Shown: in pieces, positions 45,561 to 54,730 of the stretch
Numbering within the stretch: the stretch's first letter is position 1
Layout: each line of letters begins with the position of its first letter
Source: Bacteroidota bacterium
Lineage (GTDB): Bacteria; Bacteroidota; Bacteroidia; Chitinophagales; Chitinophagaceae
Direction of reading: 5' to 3'
Assembly (NCBI GenBank): GCA_023423835.1
Contig: JAFAEW010000067.1
Coordinates: 1-64,000 of the forward strand
DNA length: 64,000 nucleotides
Program-made: the position numbers and the translations under genes
Notes under the pieces: generated by a model
The model's input: the letters and a program-made list of their open reading frames with translations, nothing else
Told to the model about the DNA's origin: nothing
Database searches by the model: none

Positions 45561-47417
45561 ATGAAGATGGACAGAACCACCGTGATTGGAATGATTTTGC
45601 TGGGCATTCTTTTTTTTACATTCTTTTGGTACACGAGCAAACAACAGGAGATTGCTCACCTCGCTCAAAAAAGGATTGACGACTCCCTTGCAAGGGTGGC
45701 CGAAGCGAGCCGTAAACCACTGGATGAAGCTGCAGTAAGATTGGATTCCTTAAGAAGAGATTCTGCCTCTAAACTTTCAGCTGCCGGAAACTTTTCGCAG
45801 GCTGCCATCGGAAGCGAAAAATTAACCACCGTTGAGAATAACGTCATGAAGGTGGTTTTCACCAACAAGGGCGGAACGGTAAAAAGCGTAGTCTTAAAAA
45901 ATTACCGTTCAATGGACAGTTCACTGGTAGAACTTTCCGGCGGTAATAACGATGCTTTGGGTTACACCATCAACACCGCCGCCAACCAGGCATCGGAAAC
46001 CTCAGATCTCTATTTTTCGGAGCCGGAGCTTTCAAAAAGCGATAGCAGTACAATTGTTACCTACCGTCTAACCGATGTAAACGGACAAGGCATTACCCAT
46101 CAGTTCCGCATTAAGAATGATAATTTTTTGATTAATTGGAACATCGGGATAAACAATCCGCAATTTCTCCTTTCACAAAACTCGCTGAACCTTCATTGGA
46201 AGCTTCAGATGCATCAGCAGCAATTGTCACATGTGTACGAAAGCCAACAGTCGCGGCTTGCCTATTATGTCAGAAATGATGGCTACGATTACAACAGCGC
46301 TGCCTCCGGTGTAAAGGAAGATTTTAAAAAACCGTTGAACTGGCTTTCCTTCAAACAACAGTTCTTCAACACCACTATCATTTCCGCTAACGGATTCAAT
46401 TCAGGCAGTGCACAGATGACGCTTTTGCCTGATACGTCCGGCGAACTATTCAATGCCACGGCAAGCCTGAAACTGGAGGTTCCCACAGCCGCGAATGCCA
46501 ATATTCCGCTGCAATTGTTTTACGGTCCCAACGATTACCATATCCTGAAACAATACAATGAAGGACTTGAAAATATTGTTGATTATGGAAGCGGCGTCTT
46601 TTCCTTCGTCAAATACATCAACCGTTTCATCATTCTTCCGGTTTTTAATTTCCTGGCTTCCATTATCGGACATTACGGCTGGGTGATCGCTTTATTAACT
46701 TTATTCATCCGTCTGGTAACGGCTCCGCTTACCTATAAAAGCTACCTGAGCGGTGCAAAAATGAGGGTTTTACGGCCCGAGCTTGATGCGGTTAAGAAAA
46801 AGTTTGGCGATGATAAGCAGGGATTTGCGATGGAGCAGATGAAGTTGTTTAAAGAGGCCGGTGTGAATCCTTTGGGAGGATGTATGCCGTCTTTATTACA
46901 AATTCCGATCTTCTTCGCGCTCTATAGTTTTTTTAGCAGTAATATTGATTTAAGGGGACAGAGCTTTTTGTGGGCAAAGGATTTGTCGTCTTACGATGTC
47001 ATTGCCACGCTGCCTTTTTCCATTCCCTTTGGATTTGGAGACCATGTAAGTCTTTTTACGCTGACGGCTGTAGCAACGAGCTTTCTCATCTCTTTTTATA
47101 ATATGAGCATGACGCCCACCCAGGATAATCCGGCAATGAAATACATGCCGTATATTTTCCCGTTTGTGTTGTTGTTTGTGTTCAACAGATTGCCCTCGGC
47201 GCTTACCTGGTATTATACTGTTTCAAATATAATCACCCTGGGAATTCAGTTTGTGATCCAAAACTACATTCTAGACCATGATAAGATCCTGGCGCAGATT
47301 GAAGCCAAGCGTAAAGAACCCAAAAAGGTCAACAAGTTCCAGGAGCGCTATGCGCAGATGATGGAACAGCAAAAGAAGTTGCAGGACATGAAAACCAAGG
47401 CTTCGAAAAAGAAATAG
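45561..47417 (+). CDS. yidC: Membrane protein insertase YidC
   Basis: The 618-residue insertase places proteins into the inner membrane with or without SecYEG. It has an N-terminal anchor (about 6-25), a large periplasmic beta-sandwich domain (about 60-340), and the conserved core with five helices (about 355-585): YGWVIALLTLFIRLVTAPLTYKSYLSGAKMRVLRPEL, GGCMPSLLQIPIFFALYSFF, and LTWYYTVSNIITLGIQ. The hydrophilic-groove Arg is in FIRLVTAPL. It ends with a basic tail that may touch the ribosome. Length fits Bacteroidota YidC. A hairpin terminator follows. Confidence 0.96.
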   Translation: MKMDRTTVIGMILLGILFFTFFWYTSKQQEIAHLAQKRIDDSLARVAEASRKPLDEAAVRLDSLRRDSASKLSAAGNFSQAAIGSEKLTTVENNVMKVVFTNKGGTVKSVVLKNYRSMDSSLVELSGGNNDALGYTINTAANQASETSDLYFSEPELSKSDSSTIVTYRLTDVNGQGITHQFRIKNDNFLINWNIGINNPQFLLSQNSLNLHWKLQMHQQQLSHVYESQQSRLAYYVRNDGYDYNSAASGVKEDFKKPLNWLSFKQQFFNTTIISANGFNSGSAQMTLLPDTSGELFNATASLKLEVPTAANANIPLQLFYGPNDYHILKQYNEGLENIVDYGSGVFSFVKYINRFIILPVFNFLASIIGHYGWVIALLTLFIRLVTAPLTYKSYLSGAKMRVLRPELDAVKKKFGDDKQGFAMEQMKLFKEAGVNPLGGCMPSLLQIPIFFALYSFFSSNIDLRGQSFLWAKDLSSYDVIATLPFSIPFGFGDHVSLFTLTAVATSFLISFYNMSMTPTQDNPAMKYMPYIFPFVLLFVFNRLPSALTWYYTVSNIITLGIQFVIQNYILDHDKILAQIEAKRKEPKKVNKFQERYAQMMEQQKKLQDMKTKASKKK

Positions 47418-47480
47418 AACTTACGGATTTCAGAATTAACGTGAATAATTCCGTATTGGTTCGTAATAAGGAAGTTTAAA

Positions 47481-47518
47481 GAAAGAGACGGTCTATTGCA
47501 GATCGTTTCTTTCTTTTT
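47481..47518 (+). terminator. Rho-independent terminator after yidC
   Basis: A 14-bp stem (GAAAGAGACGGTCT with AGATCGTTTCTTTC, two G-T pairs) closes an ATTGC loop and is followed by TTTTT. It lies about 60 bp after the yidC stop. Confidence 0.88.
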
Positions 47519-47576
47519 GCATCTAAACTTAAGACTTCATAAGAGCAATTCCGGTGATTCACAACCAAACCATAAT

Positions 47577-47799
47577 ATAAGGTAATAAGGTTTCTTTCTC
47601 TCAATAGGTAAAGCTTTGTCATTAAGGTAATAAGGTTGGTCGTTCAATCGACAAGACCGAAGCACAAATCGGAATACCGCCGAGGAAGCCGTGACCTTAT
47701 AACCTTATTCCTAATGAGCCTGATTACTGATTTGGAATTATAAGGTTATAAGGTTTCTTTTTGTGAAGTGGTAACACTTTCTATTAAGGTAATAAGGTT
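47577..47799. repeat. Repeat family C: AAGGTAATAAGGTT elements
   Basis: AAGGTAATAAGGTT occurs at 47579, 47624 and about 47786. The close variant AAGGTTATAAGGTT lies at about 47742, and an inverted copy (ACCTTATAACCTTATT) at about 47694-47709. Two halves of about 62 bp (47577-47637 and 47738-47799) share the order element, CTTT-rich spacer, GGTAA, element. The last copy runs into the stop of arfB, which reads from the other strand. Together with the yidC terminator it fills the 389-bp gap between yidC and arfB. Confidence 0.85.
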
Positions 47800-47806
47800 C
47801 ATCGCC

Positions 47807-48205
47807 TCATTCGCCCCATCTAACCTTTTTCCTTCCTTCCTTAACGGACGATTGTTGTTTTTTGCTTTTAATCCTCCTTTCTTTGGAAGCTTTCGTAGGC
47901 TTTGTGGCCACTCTTAACTTCTTTTGTTTTAATGCCTGTTCAACCAGATATCTCAATTTCTTAACCGCTATTTCCTTGTTGGCTAATTGAGTGCGTTCTG
48001 ATTCGCTGCTCACAGAAAGAAAGCCGGAGGCATTAATTTTCGGTCGCAGTTTTTGGAAAATCCGCGCTTTTTGTTCTTTAGAGAAATGTTTGGACGCCGC
48101 AATATTCCACAAAGCAGTAACCTTCGTTTCAACCTTGTTGACATTCTGACCGCCTTTTCCGCCACTTCTTGCGGTTTTAAAAGTTAATTCATCTTCAATC
48201 TCCAT
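47807..48205 (-). CDS. arfB: Ribosome rescue peptidyl-tRNA hydrolase ArfB
   Basis: The 132-residue protein (ArfB/YaeJ) hydrolyses peptidyl-tRNA on ribosomes stalled at the end of broken mRNAs. The catalytic GGQ lies at 18-20 in RSGGKGGQNVNKVETKV. The C-terminal tail (about 108-132: KPTKASKERRIKSKKQQSSVKEGRKKVRW) is basic and would enter the empty mRNA channel. The domain order and length match YaeJ and not full release factors. ATG 48205 is chosen over a TTG two codons upstream. It is divergent from dtd. Its stop abuts repeat family C. Confidence 0.93.
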   Translation of the reverse strand: MEIEDELTFKTARSGGKGGQNVNKVETKVTALWNIAASKHFSKEQKARIFQKLRPKINASGFLSVSSESERTQLANKEIAVKKLRYLVEQALKQKKLRVATKPTKASKERRIKSKKQQSSVKEGRKKVRWGE

Positions 48206-48267
48206 AACCAAAATTTAAACTAATTCCACAAATTTGCATGTAAAGCCGTGAATCTAAAATAATAAAA

Positions 48268-48720
48268 ATGAGAGTTGTCATTCAGAGAGTGTCAGAAGCG
48301 TCAGTGGAAGTCGATAAAAAGGTGGTGGGCGCCATTGAAAACGGATTGCTGGTTTTCGTTGGTGTTGAAGATTCAGACACAGCCGAAGACGTTGGCTGGC
48401 TTTCGCAGAAAATCGTTAACCTGCGAATCTTCAACGATGAAAACGGCGTCATGAATTGGAGTCTAATGGATATCAAAGGCGATATTCTCCTGATTAGCCA
48501 GTTTACCCTGCATGCAGCTACTAAAAAGGGAAACCGTCCTTCCTACATCAGGGCAAGCAAACCGGAAACCGCCATTCCCCTTTATGAAAAGATGATTGAT
48601 GAATTGCAAAAACTGCTTGGGAAAAACATTCAGACCGGCATCTTCGGAGCAGATATGAAAGTGTGTCTGCTGAATGACGGACCGGTAACGATTTTTATCG
48701 ACAGCAAACAAAAGGAGTAA
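48268..48720 (+). CDS. dtd: D-aminoacyl-tRNA deacylase
   Basis: The 150-residue enzyme removes D-amino acids, and glycine mischarged on tRNA-Ala, from tRNA. The two active-site motifs are SQFTL (LLISQFTLHAATKKGNRPSY) and the GP motif (NDGPVTIFIDS). MRVVIQRVSEASVEVD is a typical start. Length is normal. It is followed 19 bp later by the MazG-like gene. Confidence 0.95.
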   Translation: MRVVIQRVSEASVEVDKKVVGAIENGLLVFVGVEDSDTAEDVGWLSQKIVNLRIFNDENGVMNWSLMDIKGDILLISQFTLHAATKKGNRPSYIRASKPETAIPLYEKMIDELQKLLGKNIQTGIFGADMKVCLLNDGPVTIFIDSKQKE

Positions 48721-48739
48721 TCCGAAAAACAAAACAGTT

Positions 48740-49066
48740 TTGACTATAGAAGAAGCACAAAAACAGGTTGATGAATGGATAAAGACAACGGGTGTTCGTT
48801 ATTTCAATGAGCTTACAAACCTTGGCATATTAATGGAAGAGGTAGGAGAGTTGTCGAGAATAATGGTACGCAGCTATGGCGAACAATCGTTCAAAAAAGG
48901 GGAACCGGAACATAATCTCGCCGATGAAATGGCTGATGTACTATGGGTTTTAATTTGTCTTGCTAATCAGACCGGCATTGATCTCACAGACGCCTTTAAG
49001 CAAAATATGGAAAAAAAATCTGTTCGCGACGCAACGAGACATAAGCAAAATGAGAAATTAAAATGA
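48740..49066 (+). CDS. MazG-like nucleotide pyrophosphohydrolase
   Basis: The 108-residue all-alpha NTP pyrophosphatase has the EExxE/ExxD metal sites in LMEEVGELSRIM and NLADEMADVLWVLICLANQTGIDL. It probably cleans non-canonical or excess nucleotides to monophosphate. The start is TTG at 48740: MTIEEAQKQVDEWI matches the usual N-terminus and no ATG fits in frame. It lies 19 bp after dtd and 9 bp before the YihY gene, a probable three-gene operon. Confidence 0.9.
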   Translation: MTIEEAQKQVDEWIKTTGVRYFNELTNLGILMEEVGELSRIMVRSYGEQSFKKGEPEHNLADEMADVLWVLICLANQTGIDLTDAFKQNMEKKSVRDATRHKQNEKLK

Positions 49067-49075
49067 ACAGTTGTG

Positions 49076-50068
49076 ATGAAACTTAAAAGGAGCGTTAAAG
49101 ATCTTATCGCCGTTTTCAAACAAACATTTAAGACGTTTTCCGAGTTGAATGTAACCAGTTTGAGCGCAGCGCTTGCTTATTACACCATATTCGGAATTGC
49201 ACCAATGATCATCGTTATCATCCGGCTGCTCGATATTTTTTTTCGAAGGGAAGCGATAGAAGGAAAGGTGTACGATCAGATAAAACATCTCGTAGGAAAT
49301 GATGCGGCGCTGGAAATTCAGCAACTGATAAAAAATGCTACGGTTTCGGCCGATATGAGCTGGGCTTCTGTTATCGCGATCATTGCTCTCGTGTTTTCCG
49401 CCACTTCTGTATTTGCGCAGATTCAAACCTCCATCAACCGGATCTGGAGGCTGAAGACCAAGCCGGAAAAAGGATTGATAAAGATGCTTATCAACCGTTT
49501 GCTCAGTTTTTCAATGGTGATCGCACTCGGTTTTCTTTTATTGGTTTCACTGGTCGTCAATGCTGTTTTAAGTATTCTTATTGATAAACTGGTGACCCTT
49601 TTCCCGCAAATTGCTGTCTACTCTGCCTATGCTATCAATATTTTGCTAACATTCATTACCACCACTTTACTTTTTGGCATCATCTTCAAATTGTTGCCGG
49701 ATGCGAAAATAAGGTGGAAAGACATCAGGGTGGGCGCAATCACCACGGCGCTTTTATTTATGTTGGGACGATGGGCAATTGGATATTATCTCGGAAGCAG
49801 CAATATCAGCAGCACCTATGGAGCCGCCGGATCATTGGTGATCATCTTGTTGTGGGTATATTATTCTGCCATCATTTTATACTTCGGAGCAGCATTTACG
49901 AAGTCCTACGCCCATCATCACGGAAATGAAATCTATCCCAATGAATATGCGGTCTTTATTGAGAATGTGGAGGTTGAAAATAAGGAGCCCTTATCGCATC
50001 AAAAGGAAGAGGTTACCGAAACCATAACCGAGGAAGAAAAAAATCAAAAATCAGGAAAAACGATCTAA
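49076..50068 (+). CDS. YihY/virulence factor BrkB family membrane protein
   Basis: The 330-residue inner-membrane protein has six helices, with the family-typical LSAALAYYTIFGIAPMIIVII and SSNISSTYGAAGSLVIILLWVYYSAIILYFGAAFTKSYA. Once thought to be RNase BN, members have no settled function; roles in transport or envelope upkeep are proposed. A cytoplasmic acidic tail of about 45 residues (NVEVENKEPLSHQKEEVTETITEEEK) follows. A GTG one codon upstream at 49073 is an alternative start. It is the last gene of the dtd-mazG-yihY unit. Confidence 0.9.
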   Translation: MKLKRSVKDLIAVFKQTFKTFSELNVTSLSAALAYYTIFGIAPMIIVIIRLLDIFFRREAIEGKVYDQIKHLVGNDAALEIQQLIKNATVSADMSWASVIAIIALVFSATSVFAQIQTSINRIWRLKTKPEKGLIKMLINRLLSFSMVIALGFLLLVSLVVNAVLSILIDKLVTLFPQIAVYSAYAINILLTFITTTLLFGIIFKLLPDAKIRWKDIRVGAITTALLFMLGRWAIGYYLGSSNISSTYGAAGSLVIILLWVYYSAIILYFGAAFTKSYAHHHGNEIYPNEYAVFIENVEVENKEPLSHQKEEVTETITEEEKNQKSGKTI

Positions 50069-50106
50069 ATTTAGGTTTCAATAAAAATCACAATAAACAC
50101 GCACCC

Positions 50107-50370
50107 ATGATGGAACTTCAAAAACGGTTTGAAGAAGCCGTTTCCAACAGCAAATCCTTAAGCTCAAGACCGAGCAACGACGTGATGCTTCAATTATATT
50201 CCCTTTACAAACAGGCCACCGTAGGAGATGCCACCGATTCTGATCAACCACAGAATTCATTTGATTTTGTAGGAAAAGCAAAATACAACGCCTGGTCTGA
50301 TCAAAAAGGAAAATCAAAAGACGATGCTATGAGAGCGTATATCCACCTCGTTCAAAAACTGCAATCCTGA
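50107..50370 (+). CDS. Acyl-CoA-binding protein
   Basis: The 87-residue four-helix protein binds long-chain acyl-CoA esters. The conserved blocks are LQLYSLYKQATVGD, with the Tyr and Lys that contact the CoA phosphate, and GKAKYNAWSDQKGKSKDDAMRAYI. ACBP is best known from eukaryotes but is widespread in Bacteroidota. The only unusual part is PQNSFDFVG, where most members have PG. It lies 38 bp after the YihY gene and is convergent with the M28 peptidase. Confidence 0.92.
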   Translation: MMELQKRFEEAVSNSKSLSSRPSNDVMLQLYSLYKQATVGDATDSDQPQNSFDFVGKAKYNAWSDQKGKSKDDAMRAYIHLVQKLQS

Positions 50371-50393
50371 TTTACCGACGCTGCCGATCATGT

Positions 50394-51743
50394 TCATCTT
50401 TCGGGTTCCGGTAACACGGGCAAACTTTCATTACCATCGGCGGAAACGGATTGAACGGCGAAAAAATAGTTGTCTTTAGAAAAGGGCAGCGTGATGAACA
50501 GGTTACGCGTGAAAAACTTTTTGGTCCAAACAGCGGAAGCGGTTGGACGAAGCAATACATAATAACCTGAAACATTATTGAATTGCGGACTATTCCAATG
50601 AAGTTTGGTTTCGTTTGACAATTCCTTCACTTCAATTTTTACCCCGGTTGGAGGACCGGGTGATTTGGCGAGATTGGAAAGCGTGGACAGGTTTACGGCC
50701 GTATTTTTCCGGAGGTATTCAAAATCGATGTATTCGATCTCGTCTCCATAATTGATTCCGTTTTCAGTTCTGATGTCCTGGTGCTGGCGGGTAAAATTTT
50801 CGTTCATTTCCGTGAGCCGTACTGCCGTGAATCCGTTTTTTAAAAAAGGTAAATGGTCGCCTCCACGCAAAAAGCGATCGGGGCGATATTCCAGTATCAC
50901 TTCAAGATGATCTACGTATCTTTCGCCGGTTTCCTTGATGTATCTCGCCAGTTGCCGGGAAGGATTATCGTTTTCCCATCCCATGGAAATGATCTTTTTT
51001 ATTTGTTTTTCCGTTTCAAATTGCGGAATGCCCTCACTGAAAACCCGCAGTTGGGTATTGTTGATGATGTTGGTTTCATTGCTGTTATTACTTCCGATGA
51101 TGTCGTTGTTAAGCATTGCCGCAAGGTTCCAGTTTTCTTTTTTCGCTCTTTCGGCCAGAAAGCTGCTTCCCAACAGACCTTGTTCTTCGCCCGAAACAGC
51201 AACAAAAATCACCGTCGCGGGAAAGCCGTGGCTGCTCATAATCCTCGCAGATTCCATTACAGCTGCCACTCCGCTTGCATCGTCATTTGCGCCCGGAGCA
51301 AAGCCGGTGCTGTCCATAACATCAGATCTCCGGCTGTCCAGGTGCCCGCTGACGAGAAAAATCCTGTTGTCATCCGGATTTTGTCCTTTCAAAACGCCCA
51401 TCACGTTCCCAAGCACTACTTTCCGGTCCACTCTTTTCCCATCCGGTTGAAGGGTAACCGTATCGATAAAAGCAGTCATCCTTCCATTTGATTGCCGGCC
51501 AAATTCTTCAAATTTTTCCAAAACATACTCGCGGGCCGCGCCGATTCCTTTTTTAGCATCGGTTTGTGAACTCAACGTATTTCTTGTATGAAAGGAAACC
51601 AGGGTAGAAATATAACTTCTTAGAGAATCCGGTGATACTTCCGCAACCATTTTCTCTATCTCCGGATCGCGATGAATAATCGTCTGAGCCGAAGAAATGG
51701 CGTAAGACAGGAGGAAAGTGAAAACAAGAGGGAAGTGCTTCAT
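50394..51743 (-). CDS. M28 family zinc aminopeptidase, exported, with FN3-like tail
   Basis: The 449-residue secreted peptidase has a signal peptide (MKHFPLVFTFLLSYAISSAQ). The M28 domain shows the two-zinc ligands: His and Asp in SGHLDSR, Asp in GANDDASGVA, Glu-Glu in SGEEQGLLGS, Asp in LNNDIIGS, and a C-terminal His in GGDHLPF. A fibronectin III-like domain (about 360-445, GPPTGVKIEVKELSNETKLHWNSP) ends the protein. The frame stays open for 134 more codons through repeat family B up to 52145, but that part repeats itself and is not coding. ATG 51743 is the start. Confidence 0.92.
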   Translation of the reverse strand: MKHFPLVFTFLLSYAISSAQTIIHRDPEIEKMVAEVSPDSLRSYISTLVSFHTRNTLSSQTDAKKGIGAAREYVLEKFEEFGRQSNGRMTAFIDTVTLQPDGKRVDRKVVLGNVMGVLKGQNPDDNRIFLVSGHLDSRRSDVMDSTGFAPGANDDASGVAAVMESARIMSSHGFPATVIFVAVSGEEQGLLGSSFLAERAKKENWNLAAMLNNDIIGSNNSNETNIINNTQLRVFSEGIPQFETEKQIKKIISMGWENDNPSRQLARYIKETGERYVDHLEVILEYRPDRFLRGGDHLPFLKNGFTAVRLTEMNENFTRQHQDIRTENGINYGDEIEYIDFEYLRKNTAVNLSTLSNLAKSPGPPTGVKIEVKELSNETKLHWNSPQFNNVSGYYVLLRPTASAVWTKKFFTRNLFITLPFSKDNYFFAVQSVSADGNESLPVLPEPER

Positions 51744-51802
51744 AATGGGGAAATTGAATGGGTAATTTATGAAAAGTTGTCGAACTTTCATTCTATTTGC
51801 CG

Positions 51803-52250
51803 TGATCTGCGGGAGAATATTGTTTCCCGCTGATTTCGCTGAGTAACGCAGAAAAGAATCAGGGAAACATCCGCGAAAATCCGCGTGATCTGCGGGACAA
51901 TTGGTTTCCCGCTGATTTCGCTGCGTAACGCAGAAAAGAATGAGAAAAATATCAGCGAAAATTTGTGATCTGCGGGAGAATTTGGTTTCCCGCTGATTTC
52001 GCTTAGTAACGCAGAAAAGAACCATGAAGACATCCGCGAAAATTTGTGATCTGCGGGAGAATTTAGTTTCCCGCTGATTTCGCTTAGTAACGCAGAAAAG
52101 AATCAGGAAATATATCCGCGAAAATCCGCGTGATCTGCGGGACAATTGGTTTCCCGCTGATTTCGCTGCGTAACGCAGAAAAGAATGAGAAAAATATCAG
52201 CGAAAATCTGCGTAATCTGCGGGAGAATTTAGTTTCCCGCTGATTGCCGC
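51803..52250. repeat. Repeat family B: five full units and a partial one, about 82 bp each
   Basis: Units start near 51803, 51886, 51966, 52047, 52131 and 52213 with TGATCTGCGGGAGAA (or GACAA), then TTTCCCGCTGATTTCGCT, AACGCAGAAAAGAA, a variable middle and ATCCGCGAAAATCCGCG. TGCGGGA and TCCCGC form an inverted pair. Units 2 and 5 are identical over about 77 bp while others differ, which points to recent copying within the array. The array fills the gap between the M28 peptidase and PBP1A. Confidence 0.93.
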
Positions 52251-52255
52251 TACTT

Positions 52256-54652
52256 TCATTCTACCCCTTTCTTTGGCATCACTGCTTTGGGTTGTGGTTG
52301 CGGTTCATTTTCCTTTCTCTCTTTATTTTTTTGACCGCCTGGCAGCCTGGACGTGTCTTTTTCAACCGGTTGGATATCTGCAGGTGCGATGTCTTCGGGC
52401 GAAATCACGGCAGGGTTGTCATAAATTCCATAATCTTCGGCATTTCCATTTCCTACATCTTCTCCTTCGGCGCCTAATTGTGCGGGCACGCTGTTTATCC
52501 AATCATAATTGATATCATGTTGCATTACATCAGGCTTGGTAAAGGTGGAAGATCCATCAATGGGGAGGTTTTTATCTGCAGCCACCTTATCATAGAAGTA
52601 AGCCCAGATGGGAAGTGCCGCCGCCGATCCCTGGCCGTTTGCCGTAGTGCTGAACCGGACAAAGCGGTCATCGCAGCCCGTCCATACACCGCAGAGCAAT
52701 TGAGGCGTAAAACCCATAAACCAGGCATCGCTGTTATCGTTGGTGGTGCCGGTTTTGCCGGCAATTTCTCCTTTCACCCCATAATTCCAGATCCTTCTGC
52801 CGGTTCCATATTGTACAACCCCCTGCATCATGTTGGTAACCGAATAGGCCGTAACATCACTCAATACCTCCTTCCGCTGGGGAACAAAAGTCTGTAAAAC
52901 ATTTCCGTTTTTATCTTCGATTCTGGTGATATACATCGGCTTTACATTAAAACCTCTGCCAGGAAACATACTGTAGGCACCCATCATTTCAAAAAGCGAT
53001 ATTTCACAGGCTCCTAGGGCAATAGAGGGATAAGCCGGAACCGGAGAGCTGACATCGGCCATCCGCAGAAAGTCTACAAATCGCTTTGCCCCTTCCTGAC
53101 CTCTTCCCAGTTGCTGCATAATGTAGGCCGTGGCACAGTTGCGCGACAAGGCTAGTGCTTCCGACATCGGCATAGATTGCCCGGTACAGGTAGTGCTCGT
53201 TGCCGGCACCAGACCGAAACTTCCAAAGCTCTGCTGCACATCCTCAACCGTAGTATTGGGTGTGAAGCCTGCATCTTCAATAGCCAGGCTATACAAAAGT
53301 GGTTTAATGGTAGATCCCACCTGCCTTTTTGTATTCACATTGACGTGGTCAAATTTATAGGTCTTGAAGTCAATTCCACCTACCCAGGCTTTTACCTGTC
53401 CGCTCAACGGATCCATCGCCATAAAACCTGCCTGAAGCATCTGCCGGCTGTACTTAATAGAATCATAAGGGGTCATTACCGTATCAACAGAACGCTTATC
53501 GTTCCAGGCAAAGACTTTCATTCTCGTCTTCACAAAAAACGATTTTTTGATCTCTTCTTCGGAAACCTTTTCCTTCTTCATATTTTTCCAGCGGTCACTC
53601 AGTTTCATCTGCGCTTCCAGTACATTTTCATGTCCCTTCCAGACGCTTCCGTTTCTAATATTGCTTTGCGAATTCAAAACTTTCTGGTTGTACGCCATAT
53701 GTTTTGCAACGGCTTCCTCGGCATATAACTGCATACGCGGATTGATGGTGGTATAAATCTTCAATCCGTCCATATAGAGATTATAATTATCTCCATCGGC
53801 TTTTTTGTGATCGCGACACCATTTTTTCAATTCTTCACCCAACACCATCCTGAAATAGGGTGCGAGACCGGTGGTTTGATCGAGCTTTTTATAATTTAGT
53901 TGAATCGGTTTCTGCTTATTGGCATCGGCCTGTTCTTTCGAAATATACGCATTCCGCTGCATTCTGTCCAATACCAGGTTTCGCCGGTCGATAGCCCTCT
54001 TTGGATACAACCGCGGATTATAGGCAGTTGGCGCATTCACCATCCCCACCAAAACGGCTGCTTCTTCAAGGTTCAGCCGGTCGGGTTCTTTGGAAAAAAA
54101 AGTTTTGGAAGCATTTCTGATACCATATACGTTATCGCTGAAAGCTACGGTATTGAGATAGATCGTGAGGATTTCGTTTTTGGTAAAATTCCTTTCCAGC
54201 TTAACGGCAATGATCGATTCTTTGATCTTTTGAATGATACGCATCAGAATATTGTTGCTCGGATCATCGGTAAACAGATTTTTCGCCGTTTGCATGGTAA
54301 TCGTACTCGCTCCACCCTGTGAACCCAATGAGCTGACGGCCCGGGCCAGCGACCGCGGATCGATTCCACTGTGATCATAAAACCGTTCATCTTCCGTTGC
54401 CACAAGGGCATTGATAACGTTTTTGCTAATGTCTTTATACTCCACATTCACGCGGTCTTCCAGATAATATTTACCCATCAGCGTACCATCGTCGGCATAC
54501 ACCTGGCTGCTTTGCGAACTGGAAGGATTGCGAAGCGCTTCAAGAGAGGGCATTTTTCCGAAGGCACCAATATCGGCCAATACGATCACCAAAACGCCGA
54601 CTATGAAGGCAGCAATAAATAAACGCCAAAGAATTCGAACGGATTTTTTCAT
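52256..54652 (-). CDS. Penicillin-binding protein 1A
   Basis: The 798-residue bifunctional peptidoglycan synthase has one N-terminal anchor (about 7-28). The GT51 glycosyltransferase domain has the catalytic Glu87 in ATEDERFYDHSGIDP and GGASTITMQTAKNL. The transpeptidase domain has SxxK in GSTIKPLLY, SxN in SRNCATAY and KTG in GKTGTTNDNSDAWFMG. The C-terminal tail (about 730-798) is low-complexity and charged, ending PKAVMPKKGVE. Length is normal for class A PBPs. It may be co-transcribed with ricT and holB, which lie upstream on the same strand. Confidence 0.95.
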   Translation of the reverse strand: MKKSVRILWRLFIAAFIVGVLVIVLADIGAFGKMPSLEALRNPSSSQSSQVYADDGTLMGKYYLEDRVNVEYKDISKNVINALVATEDERFYDHSGIDPRSLARAVSSLGSQGGASTITMQTAKNLFTDDPSNNILMRIIQKIKESIIAVKLERNFTKNEILTIYLNTVAFSDNVYGIRNASKTFFSKEPDRLNLEEAAVLVGMVNAPTAYNPRLYPKRAIDRRNLVLDRMQRNAYISKEQADANKQKPIQLNYKKLDQTTGLAPYFRMVLGEELKKWCRDHKKADGDNYNLYMDGLKIYTTINPRMQLYAEEAVAKHMAYNQKVLNSQSNIRNGSVWKGHENVLEAQMKLSDRWKNMKKEKVSEEEIKKSFFVKTRMKVFAWNDKRSVDTVMTPYDSIKYSRQMLQAGFMAMDPLSGQVKAWVGGIDFKTYKFDHVNVNTKRQVGSTIKPLLYSLAIEDAGFTPNTTVEDVQQSFGSFGLVPATSTTCTGQSMPMSEALALSRNCATAYIMQQLGRGQEGAKRFVDFLRMADVSSPVPAYPSIALGACEISLFEMMGAYSMFPGRGFNVKPMYITRIEDKNGNVLQTFVPQRKEVLSDVTAYSVTNMMQGVVQYGTGRRIWNYGVKGEIAGKTGTTNDNSDAWFMGFTPQLLCGVWTGCDDRFVRFSTTANGQGSAAALPIWAYFYDKVAADKNLPIDGSSTFTKPDVMQHDINYDWINSVPAQLGAEGEDVGNGNAEDYGIYDNPAVISPEDIAPADIQPVEKDTSRLPGGQKNKERKENEPQPQPKAVMPKKGVE

Positions 54653-54730
54653 TGATGAAACCGCAATTTATAGCTTTTTAATAAGGAGCACACTACTTAA
54701 AACCATCAAACGTATAAATTAAGATATTTC

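Noticed and set aside
51744..52145. N-terminal extension of the M28 peptidase through repeat family B
   Set aside because: The extra 134 residues repeat FCVTKRNQRETKFSRRS and mirror the DNA array; a normal signal peptide begins at 51743.
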